From Sphaerochaetaceae bacterium (lineage in GTDB: Bacteria > Spirochaetota > Spirochaetia > Sphaerochaetales > Sphaerochaetaceae): a DNA stretch of 64,000 bases. The notes beneath the pieces are model-generated. The model was not told the DNA's origin, did no database searches, and was given only the letters and a program-made list of their open reading frames with translations. Where the stretch lies: positions 1-64,000 of the forward strand of contig JAKSPE010000001.1 of the NCBI GenBank assembly GCA_024405015.1, read 5' to 3'. This document shows positions 16,804 to 24,984 of this stretch, piece after piece. Made by a program: the position numbers and the translations under genes. Numbering within the stretch: the stretch's first letter is position 1; the number at the start of each line of letters is the position of its first letter.

Positions 16804-17172
16804 TCAAGGGCAATCTGCAATGTCGTTATCTGTGCAGTATCGCCTAAGTCGGGTCCGTACCATTGATACGGATATCCCGTAATCCCTAGCTATCTCCTTG
16901 AGGGTGTCCCCTGCCAGCCATGCCTTGCCGACTTCAGAGATGTCAATGTTATCGTAATGAAGATACCGGTCAGAGTTCTCCGTTCTCAGCGAGAACGATT
17001 TCTGGCATCTGGTGCAAATGAAGCGAGGCACCTTGCCATGCTGCTCTGAATCGTAGTACCCGTGGTTGCGATACCATTTCATACCCTGGGGGATCCTTTG
17101 CGGGTTGTGCCATAGGCAGTCTGGGTTCGGACACGAATCCAGAGACTTCCATAGGCTGAAGACCTTGGTCAT
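16804..17172 (-). pseudogene. transposase N-terminal fragment (zinc ribbon plus helix-turn-helix)
   Basis: The 122-residue product has a zinc ribbon (CPNPDC and CTRC pairs at about 14-52) and a resolvase-like helix-turn-helix (LKEIARDYGISVSMVRTRLRRY, about 90-112), then stops. This is the usual DNA-binding N-terminus of IS1-like and related transposases, but the DDE catalytic domain is missing and is not found downstream in any frame. GGAGGAGAGA precedes the ATG, so the fragment may still be made. It lies 104 bp from repeat copy B. It could be a decayed insertion sequence or a domesticated DNA-binding protein. Confidence 0.6.
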
Positions 17173-17431
17173 TCTCTCCTCCGGGCTTTAAATGCTTGTC
17201 CCTCCTTGGACATTGCAAAACTACAACACGGCAAAAACGGACGCAACACTTTTTTTCGAAGAATTTTTGCACACACTAATTGTCAAGAAAAGTTGACATG
17301 CACCACGCTAAAATGCCAATTTCTGTACTTTTTTCAAATGATTTTTACTTTGCAACAAACTGCAACATTAATTATTTTTTCAAAAAATCCATTTTGGATT
17401 TACTAATCTATTCACAAATAGCGTTTTCTGC

Positions 17432-17437
17432 TATGCT
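17432..17437 (+). promoter_or_regulatory. -10-like element before the DEAD-box gene
   Basis: TATGCT at 17432-17437, with upstream TGC as an extended -10, lies 11 bases before ATG 17449. The -35 is weak. The resulting leader would be only about five bases with no Shine-Dalgarno. Confidence 0.35.
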
Positions 17438-17448
17438 CATGCCGTTAT

Positions 17449-19068
17449 ATGCAGAACATACAAGAATTTATCGATTTAGGATTATCAGAGAAAAGCCTTC
17501 AGGCAATACAGGCAAAGGGTTTTGAAACCCCATCAGAGATTCAGAGAAGATGTATCCCAGTACTCCTTCGTGGACACGGCGATCTCATCGGTCAGGCACA
17601 GACAGGAACAGGAAAGACTGCAGCCTTCGGCCTTCCGATTCTGGAGATGCTGGACAACATCCCAAGCGAAGAGAGAACCGGAAAACCTAAGGCACTTGTG
17701 ATTGTCCCTACCCGCGAGCTTTGCACACAGGTCTGTGATGAGATCCAGAGCCTCGCCTACGGCCGCAAGGTACGCATTGCTCCAATCTACGGAGGAGCTT
17801 CCTACAACATCCAGTTCCGTGCACTCAAGACCGGTGTGGACATCGTCGTCGGAACACCTGGAAGAATCCAGGACCATCTGGAGCGTGAGACGCTGGCTTT
17901 GGACGAGCTTAAGGTCTGCGTCCTGGACGAAGCCGATGAGATGCTGGACATGGGCTTTATCGGAGACATCGAAAACATCCTCAAGGTCACACCAGAAGAC
18001 CGTCAGATGCTGTGCTTCTCCGCGACCATGCCAGAGCCGATTCTGAAGCTTGCATCTACCTTCATGAAAGACTATGAGCTGATCAAGGTCCAGACACAGG
18101 ACATGACAAGCACCCTCACCAAGCAGGTCTTCTACGAGCTTTATGAAGAGGACAAGTTCGAGGCCCTGTGCCGCACCATCGACATGGACCCTCATTTCTA
18201 CGGTCTTGTGTTCTGCAAAACAAAGCTTCAGTGCGATGAAGTCGGCGCCCAGCTCATCAGCGCAGGCTACAACGCCGAAGTCCTTCATGGAGACCTTTCC
18301 CAGGCACAGCGTGAGCTGATTGTCCACAAGATGCGTGAACACCGCATCAGCATTCTCTGCGCCACCGACGTCGCAGCCCGTGGAATCGACATTCCGGAGC
18401 TGAATCACGTCATCAACTACTGTCTTCCAGACGAGCCTGAGACCTACATCCACCGAATCGGACGTACGGGACGTGCCGGAAACGAAGGCCTTGCCGTCAC
18501 CTTCATCACCCCGCGTGAATTCCGAAAGTTCGCTTTCATCAAGAAGATTGCAAAGACCGAGATCGAAAAGCGCAGAGTCCCGACCGTCGATGACATCGTC
18601 GCCGTCAAGAAGCGCATCCTCATCGACGACCTTCTTTCCAAGATTGCAGACGCCGAGCAGGGAAAATGTCCAGAGTCCATGTTCTCACTTGCCAAGCTCA
18701 TCAGCGAGAACCACCACCCGACCAATGTCATCACAGCTCTTCTGAGCGACAGGTACGGACGCCTGGTGGACCTTTCCCGCTACAAGCAGATCACGGACCT
18801 CTATGAGCGAAAGGAAAAGACAGAGCGAAAAGCTGACAAGCGAAAAGCACCAGAATCCAAAGCAAAGGGTGAGAGACAGAGACGCAGCCGATTTGACGAT
18901 AGCGAGGAAAAACCACGAAAGGAAGGCCGACGCTCTCGCTTTGACGATTCACGCGACGACAGAAAGCGCAAGGAAGGCCCTAGAAAGCCTTTTGACAAGA
19001 AAGGAGCACCGTTTGACAAAGGTGCGAAAAAAGGCAAGAAAAAGGCCAATACAAGCCGTTTCAACTGA
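17449..19068 (+). CDS. DEAD-box RNA helicase with basic C-terminal tail
   Basis: The 539-residue ATP-dependent RNA helicase has all core motifs in order: Q motif (FETPSEIQ), Walker A AQTGTGKT, PTREL, TPGRI, DEAD (DEADEMLD), SAT, the ATDVAARGID region and HRIGRTGRAG. Residues about 450-539 are a low-complexity basic tail with repeats of RRSRFDDS and KKGKK, expected to bind RNA. It resembles CsdA/DeaD and RhlE-type proteins in ribosome assembly, cold adaptation or mRNA decay. The C-terminal DbpA-type RNA-binding domain of CsdA is absent; a stand-alone copy of that domain is encoded at 43285-43779. There is no Shine-Dalgarno at ATG 17449. The next gene starts 36 bases later from its own promoter. 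Confidence 0.9.
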   Translation: MQNIQEFIDLGLSEKSLQAIQAKGFETPSEIQRRCIPVLLRGHGDLIGQAQTGTGKTAAFGLPILEMLDNIPSEERTGKPKALVIVPTRELCTQVCDEIQSLAYGRKVRIAPIYGGASYNIQFRALKTGVDIVVGTPGRIQDHLERETLALDELKVCVLDEADEMLDMGFIGDIENILKVTPEDRQMLCFSATMPEPILKLASTFMKDYELIKVQTQDMTSTLTKQVFYELYEEDKFEALCRTIDMDPHFYGLVFCKTKLQCDEVGAQLISAGYNAEVLHGDLSQAQRELIVHKMREHRISILCATDVAARGIDIPELNHVINYCLPDEPETYIHRIGRTGRAGNEGLAVTFITPREFRKFAFIKKIAKTEIEKRRVPTVDDIVAVKKRILIDDLLSKIADAEQGKCPESMFSLAKLISENHHPTNVITALLSDRYGRLVDLSRYKQITDLYERKEKTERKADKRKAPESKAKGERQRRSRFDDSEEKPRKEGRRSRFDDSRDDRKRKEGPRKPFDKKGAPFDKGAKKGKKKANTSRFN

Positions 19069-19069
19069 C

Positions 19070-19098
19070 TTGGAAAAATACCCGACTCGGAGTAGACT
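19070..19098 (+). promoter_or_regulatory. predicted leaderless promoter of the HIT gene
   Basis: TTGGAA (19070-19075) and TAGACT (19093-19098) are 17 bp apart. Six bases then separate the -10 from ATG 19105, placing the expected start of transcription on the A of the start codon. Confidence 0.65.
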
Positions 19099-19104
19099 AC
19101 ACAT

Positions 19105-19509
19105 ATGGAAACAATCTTCACAAAAATCGAACAGGGAATCATCCCAAGCACAAAGATCTATGAAGACGAGCTTTGCTTCGTCATTTTGGACATCAACCCA
19201 GTCAAGAAGGGCCATAGCCTTGTCATTGCCAAAGAGGTCTATCCAAACATCGCAAGCACACCAGATGAGACTCTGACCCACATGATTCTCGTTGCAAAGA
19301 GAATTGAAGCTCGCCAGCGCGAGGTCTTGGGCAACCAGGGTTCCAACATCATCATCAACAATGACCCAGCTTCCGGCCAGGAGGTCCCACACCTTCACAT
19401 CCATGTCATCCCACGTTTTGAGGGTGACGGCAGAAAGCATTTCCAGGAGCACGACAAGTACTCCGATGGTGAGATGAAAGAGTTTGGTGACAAGCTCAGA
19501 ATCTGCTGA
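19105..19509 (+). CDS. HIT-family nucleotide-binding hydrolase
   Basis: The 134-residue protein carries the histidine triad HLHIHVIPR (about 93-101) and the N-terminal pattern (CFVILDINPVKKGHSLVIAK) of the HinT/HIT subgroup. These hydrolyse purine nucleoside phosphoramidates and related adenylated compounds; the physiological substrate is usually unclear. The gene follows the DEAD-box helicase but has its own promoter, with the -10 ending six bases before ATG. It is followed 8 bases later by a small cysteine-rich gene, probably in the same transcript. Confidence 0.9.
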   Translation: METIFTKIEQGIIPSTKIYEDELCFVILDINPVKKGHSLVIAKEVYPNIASTPDETLTHMILVAKRIEARQREVLGNQGSNIIINNDPASGQEVPHLHIHVIPRFEGDGRKHFQEHDKYSDGEMKEFGDKLRIC

Positions 19510-19517
19510 GGCTGACC

Positions 19518-19802
19518 ATGGCAAAGTGTCCATATTGCAGCACAGAAGTCTCCACCCCGATTCACCACAGCTCAGAATGCCCAAAGTGCGGCAAGGTTCT
19601 TCACAGCTGCAAATGCTGCAGTTTCTACAGCCCTGACGCACATTATGGCTGCAGAGAGTCGGTCGAAGAAGCCGTGTGGGACAAGGAGAAGGCAAACTTC
19701 TGCGACTACTTCCGACTCACTGAAAAAACAAACGGCCCATCCAAAGAGGATGAGCGCGCCCAAAAGTCCAGAGAGGCCTTAGCCAATCTTTTCAATTTCT
19801 AG
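19518..19802 (+). CDS. small cysteine-rich zinc-ribbon protein
   Basis: This 94-residue protein has nine cysteines, in CPYC (4-7), CPKC (21-24), CKCC (31-34), C45 and C62, with histidines at 16, 17, 29 and 42. The first two pairs form a classical zinc ribbon; the later ones suggest a second metal site. The tail is charged and ends in a short helix. I know of similar small conserved proteins of unknown function in spirochaetes. It lies 8 bases after the HIT gene and is probably co-transcribed. Its stop is 1 base from the stop of the convergent trpR-family gene. Confidence 0.75.
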   Translation: MAKCPYCSTEVSTPIHHSSECPKCGKVLHSCKCCSFYSPDAHYGCRESVEEAVWDKEKANFCDYFRLTEKTNGPSKEDERAQKSREALANLFNF

Positions 19803-19803
19803 A

Positions 19804-20088
19804 TCAGATATGGTCTTCGTCATACATCTCGCCGAGAATCTGGCGGATGAGTGACTGATCGTTCTTAAGAATCTTGGATCCGCGGGTGATCTTACAAAGG
19901 CTTACGCCCATGTCACCTGCGATCTTTCTTTGCGGAGTTCCCTTGTAGAGCTCCTTCAGAAGATACCAGCGCTTTGCGATGTCAATGCGCTCAGCATCGG
20001 TAAACACATCCTCAAAAAGTCTTCTCATGTCCTTCTTATCTGTAATTTCAGTGAATATCTCAATGATTTCAGAAAGATTGTCATCCAT
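19804..20088 (-). CDS. TrpR/YerC-family regulator
   Basis: The 94-residue protein is a full-length Trp-repressor-fold protein. A helical N-terminus is followed by the helix-turn-helix QRKIAGDMGVSLCKITRGSKIL (about 54-75), which aligns with the TrpR reading head. TrpR senses L-tryptophan; the related YerC group has no defined ligand. No trp biosynthesis gene is in the window, so the target is unknown. GGAGGG lies before ATG 20088, and a GTTAC/GTAAC palindrome sits just upstream over a possible -10, suggesting autoregulation. Confidence 0.8.
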   Translation of the reverse strand: MDDNLSEIIEIFTEITDKKDMRRLFEDVFTDAERIDIAKRWYLLKELYKGTPQRKIAGDMGVSLCKITRGSKILKNDQSLIRQILGEMYDEDHI

Positions 20089-20102
20089 ATAACGCCCTCC
20101 AC

Positions 20103-20120
20103 GTTACTGTATATGGTAAC
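20103..20120 (-). promoter_or_regulatory. palindrome upstream of the TrpR-family gene
   Basis: GTTAC-(8)-GTAAC is a perfect 5-bp inverted repeat with an AT-rich centre. On the minus strand the centre contains TATACA, a plausible -10. This layout suits an operator for the adjacent repressor. No good -35 was found. Confidence 0.45.
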
Positions 20121-20165
20121 ATGCGTACCGCAAATTGGCAAACGTAAAAATGATTTAGTAAAGAA

Positions 20166-21701
20166 TCACAGAAGCGGAGCAACCAGCTTGCAGATGTTAC
20201 CCATGAGCTTTTGAAGTCTGGAACGCTTCTCATAGTCCTTCTGCGTCACTTCCCTACAGACCTTTCCGGTCTCAAGGAAATCCTTTTTGACCTCACTGAC
20301 GATCTTTCCACCATAGAAGATCGTACCGCTTTCAAAGTGCAAAAAGAACGAGCGATAGTCCATGTTGATGGTTCCCACAATGGCGTTTCGGTCATCGCTC
20401 AAGAACATCTTGGAATGGATGAAGCCCGGCTTGTACTCATAGATTTTCACACCGTTGGCAAGAAGGCTTGCATAGTTTGCACGCGTCAGCGCAAAGACAA
20501 GCTTCTTATCCGGAACAGCCGGTGTGATGATGCGCACATCCACGCCTGCGCGTGCGGCAAGAGTCAAGGCATTTGTCATGGTGCTGTCCAAAATCAGATA
20601 TGGAGTGCTGATCCACACATAATCCTTGGCATTGTTGATCATGTGAAGATAGGCATTCTCAGCCACATTGAACTCATCCAAAGGACTGTCACCAAAGCTT
20701 TGGATGTAGCCGTCCTGCTCAGCACTGACTGTCGGAGCATAAGGGACAAAGCTTTCGGTTCGAAACTCCTTCGGTGCCACGAACTCCCACAACTGAAGGA
20801 ACATGAAGGTGTAGTTCCATACGCCATCACCCTTGATCATAAAGCCGTTGTCCTTCCAATGGCCAAAGCGCTCAGTTCGGTTGATGTACTCGTCGGCAAT
20901 GTTGATGCCGCCGCTGAACGCAGTATTTCCATCAATGATGCAGACCTTTCGGTGATCACGGTAGTTCAGGCGAAAGTTCAATCGTGCCCGAACCGGGTTG
21001 AAGGCAACCGCCTTGATGCCATAAGAGCGAAGTTCCTTGTAGTATCCCATCGGAAGTGTGTTGATGCTTCCCATATCATCGTACATGACGCGGACATCCA
21101 CACCCTCCTGCACCTTTTTCTTGAGAATTTCAAGAATCGAATCCCAGAACTCACCATGCTGGAAAATGAAGTACTCCATGAAAATGAAGGACTTTGCCTT
21201 CTCAAGTTCCTCAATCATATGAGGAAAGCATTCATCCCCCAGCGGAAAGTATTCTGCAGATGTGTTTCCGAAAACACGGCTGTCAGAAAGGCCACTGACA
21301 TAGCGAGAAAGCTTTACATCATCGACATTCAGAACATCGCCTATCTGCCGGATGTCCTTTGGGAAGGAGTCCACAGAATGGGCTGCCATCAGGTCCTTGT
21401 AGCCCTCTGCACGCCTTTTCTGTCGGCGGCTTCTCTTCTTGTTTCCAAACAGCAGATACATGAGAATGCCGAAAACCGGCAGGAACATGATCAGAAGAAT
21501 CCAAGACAGTTTGTACTCAGGGGCATCGTCATGGGACAGGATGGTAAAACACACCACAAGGCCTGTCACGGAGCCCAAGATGGAAAGTCCGAACAGGTTC
21601 TCAACATAGCGAATAGTCAGAAACAGAAATGCCATCTGGACCAGCACAAAAAGTGCTGTAATCACCAGACGGCTTGCAAGAAACTTAAGGAGCTTACGCA
21701 T
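20166..21701 (-). CDS. cls: cardiolipin synthase
   Basis: The 511-residue protein has two N-terminal membrane helices and two phospholipase-D HKD motifs: HRKVCIIDGNTAFSGG (about 231-246) and HSKMFLSDDRNAIVGTIN (about 420-437). It joins phosphatidyl units to make cardiolipin at the inner membrane. The length matches Bacillus-type Cls. It starts 5 bases after the stop of the TPR gene, so the order queH-TPR-cls looks like one transcript. Confidence 0.93.
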   Translation of the reverse strand: MRKLLKFLASRLVITALFVLVQMAFLFLTIRYVENLFGLSILGSVTGLVVCFTILSHDDAPEYKLSWILLIMFLPVFGILMYLLFGNKKRSRRQKRRAEGYKDLMAAHSVDSFPKDIRQIGDVLNVDDVKLSRYVSGLSDSRVFGNTSAEYFPLGDECFPHMIEELEKAKSFIFMEYFIFQHGEFWDSILEILKKKVQEGVDVRVMYDDMGSINTLPMGYYKELRSYGIKAVAFNPVRARLNFRLNYRDHRKVCIIDGNTAFSGGINIADEYINRTERFGHWKDNGFMIKGDGVWNYTFMFLQLWEFVAPKEFRTESFVPYAPTVSAEQDGYIQSFGDSPLDEFNVAENAYLHMINNAKDYVWISTPYLILDSTMTNALTLAARAGVDVRIITPAVPDKKLVFALTRANYASLLANGVKIYEYKPGFIHSKMFLSDDRNAIVGTINMDYRSFFLHFESGTIFYGGKIVSEVKKDFLETGKVCREVTQKDYEKRSRLQKLMGNICKLVAPLL

Positions 21702-21706
21702 AAAGT

Positions 21707-22957
21707 CTATTCGTCATCTCCCAGATCAGTATTCGGTTCACGCTCGTCATCATCGACGTCTGTGTTCGGACTGTCGTCCTCTTCCTCTGGCTCATCAGCC
21801 TGGCCAAAGGAGGCGGCAATGGCATCATCCTCATCATCCAGGTCGGTGTTCGGCTCACGATCGTCGTCATCCACATCGGTGTTCAGAATTTCACCATCGT
21901 CGTCACTGGAGGACTCTCCAAGACGCTCCTTCACAGCCTGTCTCGCCTTGTCTGCGGCAATCTGGGAAGCACTTCGGTTGTCGCCTGTTCTCTTCTTTGG
22001 CTTGATCACGTCCTCTGCATCCTCATCGAACTCACAGGCCATCTCAAAGCCCGGGAACTCCTTGCTCACCGAGACGGTCACAGCGTTTTCCTCCATTGCC
22101 TTGGCAAAAGCCTCGCGTGTTGCTGGATTCTCAAGACCCAGCAGAAGATTTTCAAGATAGGCCTTGGTTGTCAGGCAAGTATGGGAGAAATGCTTGGAGG
22201 TACCCCAGCCAAGACGATCGATTGCCTGGCTGATGTCGCCGTTGTGGATGCTCACCTGTGCGCCATGCAGATAGGCTTCCGGGAACTTGGCGTTGCGGTC
22301 ATCAATCAGCTCATCATAGATCTGGGCTGCTTTGTCCCACTCACCCACCTGGATGTAATACCATCCGCGGTTGTCAAGAAGGCCGTTGTTCTCGGTGGAG
22401 TTCTCGCGGTTCTCCTTGATGATGTTCTTGACCTCCTTTAACTTACCCTGATACAGCATGTAGGTCTCAAGGTTGATGGAAAGGTTGTCGTCACGATAGC
22501 CTGTCTCACGAAGGTCTTTGAGAATCTGGACAGCCTTGTCCACTTCACCCTTCATCCAGTAGCCCATCGAAAGAGTGATGATGGCAGTCTCGTGATAGTC
22601 GGACTTCTTTGGTTTGTTGATGACCTTCTCCAGAATCTCAATACCGCGGTTCACATCACCCTGCTGGATGTTCGCAGATCCTGCCATGACCTGACGCTCA
22701 TCGTCGACACCGAGCTTGAGGGCCTTGTCCAGAAGGCGGAAGGCCTTGTCGTAGTCCTTCTTCTTCATAGCTGTAGCGGCCATGGCAAAGAACATGTAAG
22801 CTCGTCGGACAAAGATGAAAAGTCCCATGAGGCCCACAATGATCAAAAGCTTAAGCCAGAACTGAAGATTCACAAACACAGTGATGATCATCAGAGCCAG
22901 GAAAAAAAATGCGATAAGGGAGCCCTTGTTGAGTTTCTTCTTCTGTACGTTAGGCAT
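21707..22957 (-). CDS. membrane-anchored TPR protein with acidic repeat tail
   Basis: The 416-residue protein has two N-terminal hydrophobic helices (about 12-50), then about six TPR-like helix pairs (70-290), and an acidic tail with four copies of a NTD-[VL]-DD unit (for example NTDVDDDDREPNTDLDD). TPRs mediate protein contacts; the acidic tail may bind cations or basic partners. I do not recognise a specific family. The start overlaps the end of queH by 8 bases, with GAGGAGG before the ATG. It lies between queH and cls, with no obvious pathway link. Confidence 0.75.
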   Translation of the reverse strand: MPNVQKKKLNKGSLIAFFFLALMIITVFVNLQFWLKLLIIVGLMGLFIFVRRAYMFFAMAATAMKKKDYDKAFRLLDKALKLGVDDERQVMAGSANIQQGDVNRGIEILEKVINKPKKSDYHETAIITLSMGYWMKGEVDKAVQILKDLRETGYRDDNLSINLETYMLYQGKLKEVKNIIKENRENSTENNGLLDNRGWYYIQVGEWDKAAQIYDELIDDRNAKFPEAYLHGAQVSIHNGDISQAIDRLGWGTSKHFSHTCLTTKAYLENLLLGLENPATREAFAKAMEENAVTVSVSKEFPGFEMACEFDEDAEDVIKPKKRTGDNRSASQIAADKARQAVKERLGESSSDDDGEILNTDVDDDDREPNTDLDDEDDAIAASFGQADEPEEEDDSPNTDVDDDEREPNTDLGDDE

Positions 22958-23510
22958 TGCCGTCGTCCTCCTCAGCGGTCAGAATGGAGAATTCGCATCC
23001 GCAGTACTGCTGACGGTAAAGGTCAAGTTCCTTCGCCATTTTGCAGCTCTTTGCAAATCCGTCCTTCTTCTTGAAATCAATCTGTTCAAAGCCGTCAAAG
23101 TTCTTGCCCACATCAAAGACATGCTGGCTGTTCTTGAAACGGCTTACGGTAAGGGTTGTCGTGAAGTGCTCTATGCCCAGACGCTTTGCCTCCTCATAGG
23201 CATCACGCAGGTTGAACTCAAAGCACTTTGTGCATCGTGCATCATCTTCAGGAAGGCTCTCATAGCCAGGTACGGTAGAGACCAGAGAAAGCCAAGCCTC
23301 GTGGTCATAGCGCTGGCGCACAACCTCAAGACCTCCAAAATGCTCAGACACCTTCAACAGGTTCTCATAGCGGATCTGGTTCTCCTCTTCTGGCCAGATG
23401 TTGCTGTTGCCATAGCAAAGAACCGGCTCGTAGCCTTCCTCAATGAGACGCTGGATACTGCTTGTGGCACAAGGTCCGCAGCAGCAATGCACAAGAATTC
23501 TCTTACCCAT
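22950..23510 (-). CDS. queH: epoxyqueuosine reductase QueH
   Basis: The protein (186 residues from ATG 23510) has the QueH/DUF208 signatures: HCCCGPC near the N-terminus, CTKCFEFNL, and QQYCGCEFS at the end. QueH performs the last step of queuosine synthesis in tRNA, reducing epoxyqueuosine, and coordinates an iron-sulfur cluster with these cysteines. An in-frame TTG nine codons upstream is a possible alternative start. ATG 23510 is preferred because TATTAT ends six bases before it (spacer ATAACT), matching the leaderless pattern of other genes here. There is no Shine-Dalgarno. Confidence 0.9.
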   Translation of the reverse strand: MGKRILVHCCCGPCATSSIQRLIEEGYEPVLCYGNSNIWPEEENQIRYENLLKVSEHFGGLEVVRQRYDHEAWLSLVSTVPGYESLPEDDARCTKCFEFNLRDAYEEAKRLGIEHFTTTLTVSRFKNSQHVFDVGKNFDGFEQIDFKKKDGFAKSCKMAKELDLYRQQYCGCEFSILTAEEDDGNA

Positions 23511-23516
23511 AGTTAT

Positions 23517-23522
23517 ATAATA
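23517..23522 (-). promoter_or_regulatory. -10 element of a predicted leaderless queH promoter
   Basis: TATTAT on the minus strand ends six bases before ATG 23510. The -35 is weak. Confidence 0.4.
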
Positions 23523-23622
23523 CTTGATATTGGACAAATCGGCTACTATGGCTCTTCACAAGAGTCTGTAAAAGAATCATACTTTGAAAGTACCCCACCC
23601 ACGGGGCTTTGGAGCTGACAAG

Positions 23623-24984
23623 ATGGCCGATACAAATGCAAACAGAAACCTCATGACCGAGGGTGTCATATGGAAACAGCTTGTCAGATTCCTGTTCCCG
23701 ATTCTTCTGGGAACACTCTTTCAGACACTCTACAACACAGCGGATGCCGTCATTGTCGGAAACATACTGGGTAAGGAGGCTCTAGCGGCCGTAGGTGGTG
23801 GAACCGGAACCATCATCAACCTGCTCATCGGCTTTTTCACAGGCATTGCCTCGGGTGCAACCGTCATCATCTCCCAGCACTATGGTGCCAAGCAAGAGGA
23901 TCTTGTACACAGGGCCATCCACAATGCCTGTGCATTTGCCCTCTGGGGCGGAATCGGCATGTCGGTCATCGGCTACGTCGCAACCGACTGGCTCTTGAAA
24001 ATCATCAACACCCCAATGGATGTCTTTCCTCTTGCCAGCCAGTACATGCACATCTACTTCGCAGGAACCTCCATTGTGCTGATGTACAACATCGGAGCCG
24101 GAATTTTCCAAGCCTTCGGTGACAGCGACCGCCCTCTGTACTTTCTCGTCGTCGGCTGTATTGTGAACATCGCCATGGACCTGCTTCTGGTCGGTGTCTT
24201 CAAGATGGGCGTCGCAGGAGCTGCCCTTGCAACCGTGATTTCCCAGCTCATCCCGCTGATTCTCGTAGTGCTTTTCCTGATGCGACGCAATGACTGCTGC
24301 AAGCTGGAACTTCGAAAGATCCGTTTTGACATGAGAATGCTCAAACGAACCCTTTACATCGGCCTTCCTTCCGGACTGCAGTCTGTCATGTACACAGTCT
24401 CCAACCTCATGATTGTTGCCAACATCAACAACCTCGGAACCGACACCGTTGCGGCCTGGTCGGCTTACGGCAGACTGGATTCCCTCTTTTGGATGTTCAA
24501 TGGAGCCCTGGGAATCGCCATCACCACTTTCGTTGGCCAGAACTATGGAGCTGGCCTTATGAAGCGTTCCAAGAAAGGTGTCCGTGAATGCTTTGCCATC
24601 GCATTCTCTATTGCCGCTGTGCTTGAGACGATTCTGCTGCTGTTCAGCCGCTATGCCTATCGCCTGTTCGTCCAAGATGAGGCTGTCATCCAGATCGGCG
24701 TCAGAATCATGAACGTCATCTGCCCGTTCTACGCCGTCTATCTGATTGTCGAGATTCTCTCCGGCGCCATCCGCGGAACCGGAAAGACCTTCATTGCCAC
24801 CATGATCACTGTATTCGGCATCATCGGATTCCGAACCGTGTGGTTCTCCGTTGTTCCGCACTTCTTCCAGGGCCTGGATCCGATCATCATCTGCTACCCA
24901 GTCACATGGGTCATCGCCGCCATTGCGTTTATCATCTACTACAACGTCGGCAACATCTACGACAAGGAGGAGCTTGCCGCATGA
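23623..24984 (+). CDS. MATE-family efflux transporter
   Basis: The 453-residue protein has 12 predicted membrane helices and the MATE pattern, with QTLYNTADAVIVGNILGKEALAAVG near the N-terminus and a second-half repeat starting at LPSGLQSVMYTVSNLMI. It would expel drugs or metabolites in exchange for Na+ or H+. ATG 23623 is chosen over a TTG at 23584 because GGAG lies nine bases upstream and the conserved region starts there. A TTGATA/TATGGC pair with a 17-bp spacer lies further upstream. It overlaps the next gene by ATGA. Confidence 0.9.
   Translation: MADTNANRNLMTEGVIWKQLVRFLFPILLGTLFQTLYNTADAVIVGNILGKEALAAVGGGTGTIINLLIGFFTGIASGATVIISQHYGAKQEDLVHRAIHNACAFALWGGIGMSVIGYVATDWLLKIINTPMDVFPLASQYMHIYFAGTSIVLMYNIGAGIFQAFGDSDRPLYFLVVGCIVNIAMDLLLVGVFKMGVAGAALATVISQLIPLILVVLFLMRRNDCCKLELRKIRFDMRMLKRTLYIGLPSGLQSVMYTVSNLMIVANINNLGTDTVAAWSAYGRLDSLFWMFNGALGIAITTFVGQNYGAGLMKRSKKGVRECFAIAFSIAAVLETILLLFSRYAYRLFVQDEAVIQIGVRIMNVICPFYAVYLIVEILSGAIRGTGKTFIATMITVFGIIGFRTVWFSVVPHFFQGLDPIIICYPVTWVIAAIAFIIYYNVGNIYDKEELAA

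Noticed and set aside
17280..17297. TGTCAA-N6-TTGACA palindrome before the DEAD-box gene, with a TTGACA that could be a -35.
   Set aside because: No -10 lies at 15-19 bp from TTGACA in either direction, so it was not called a promoter.
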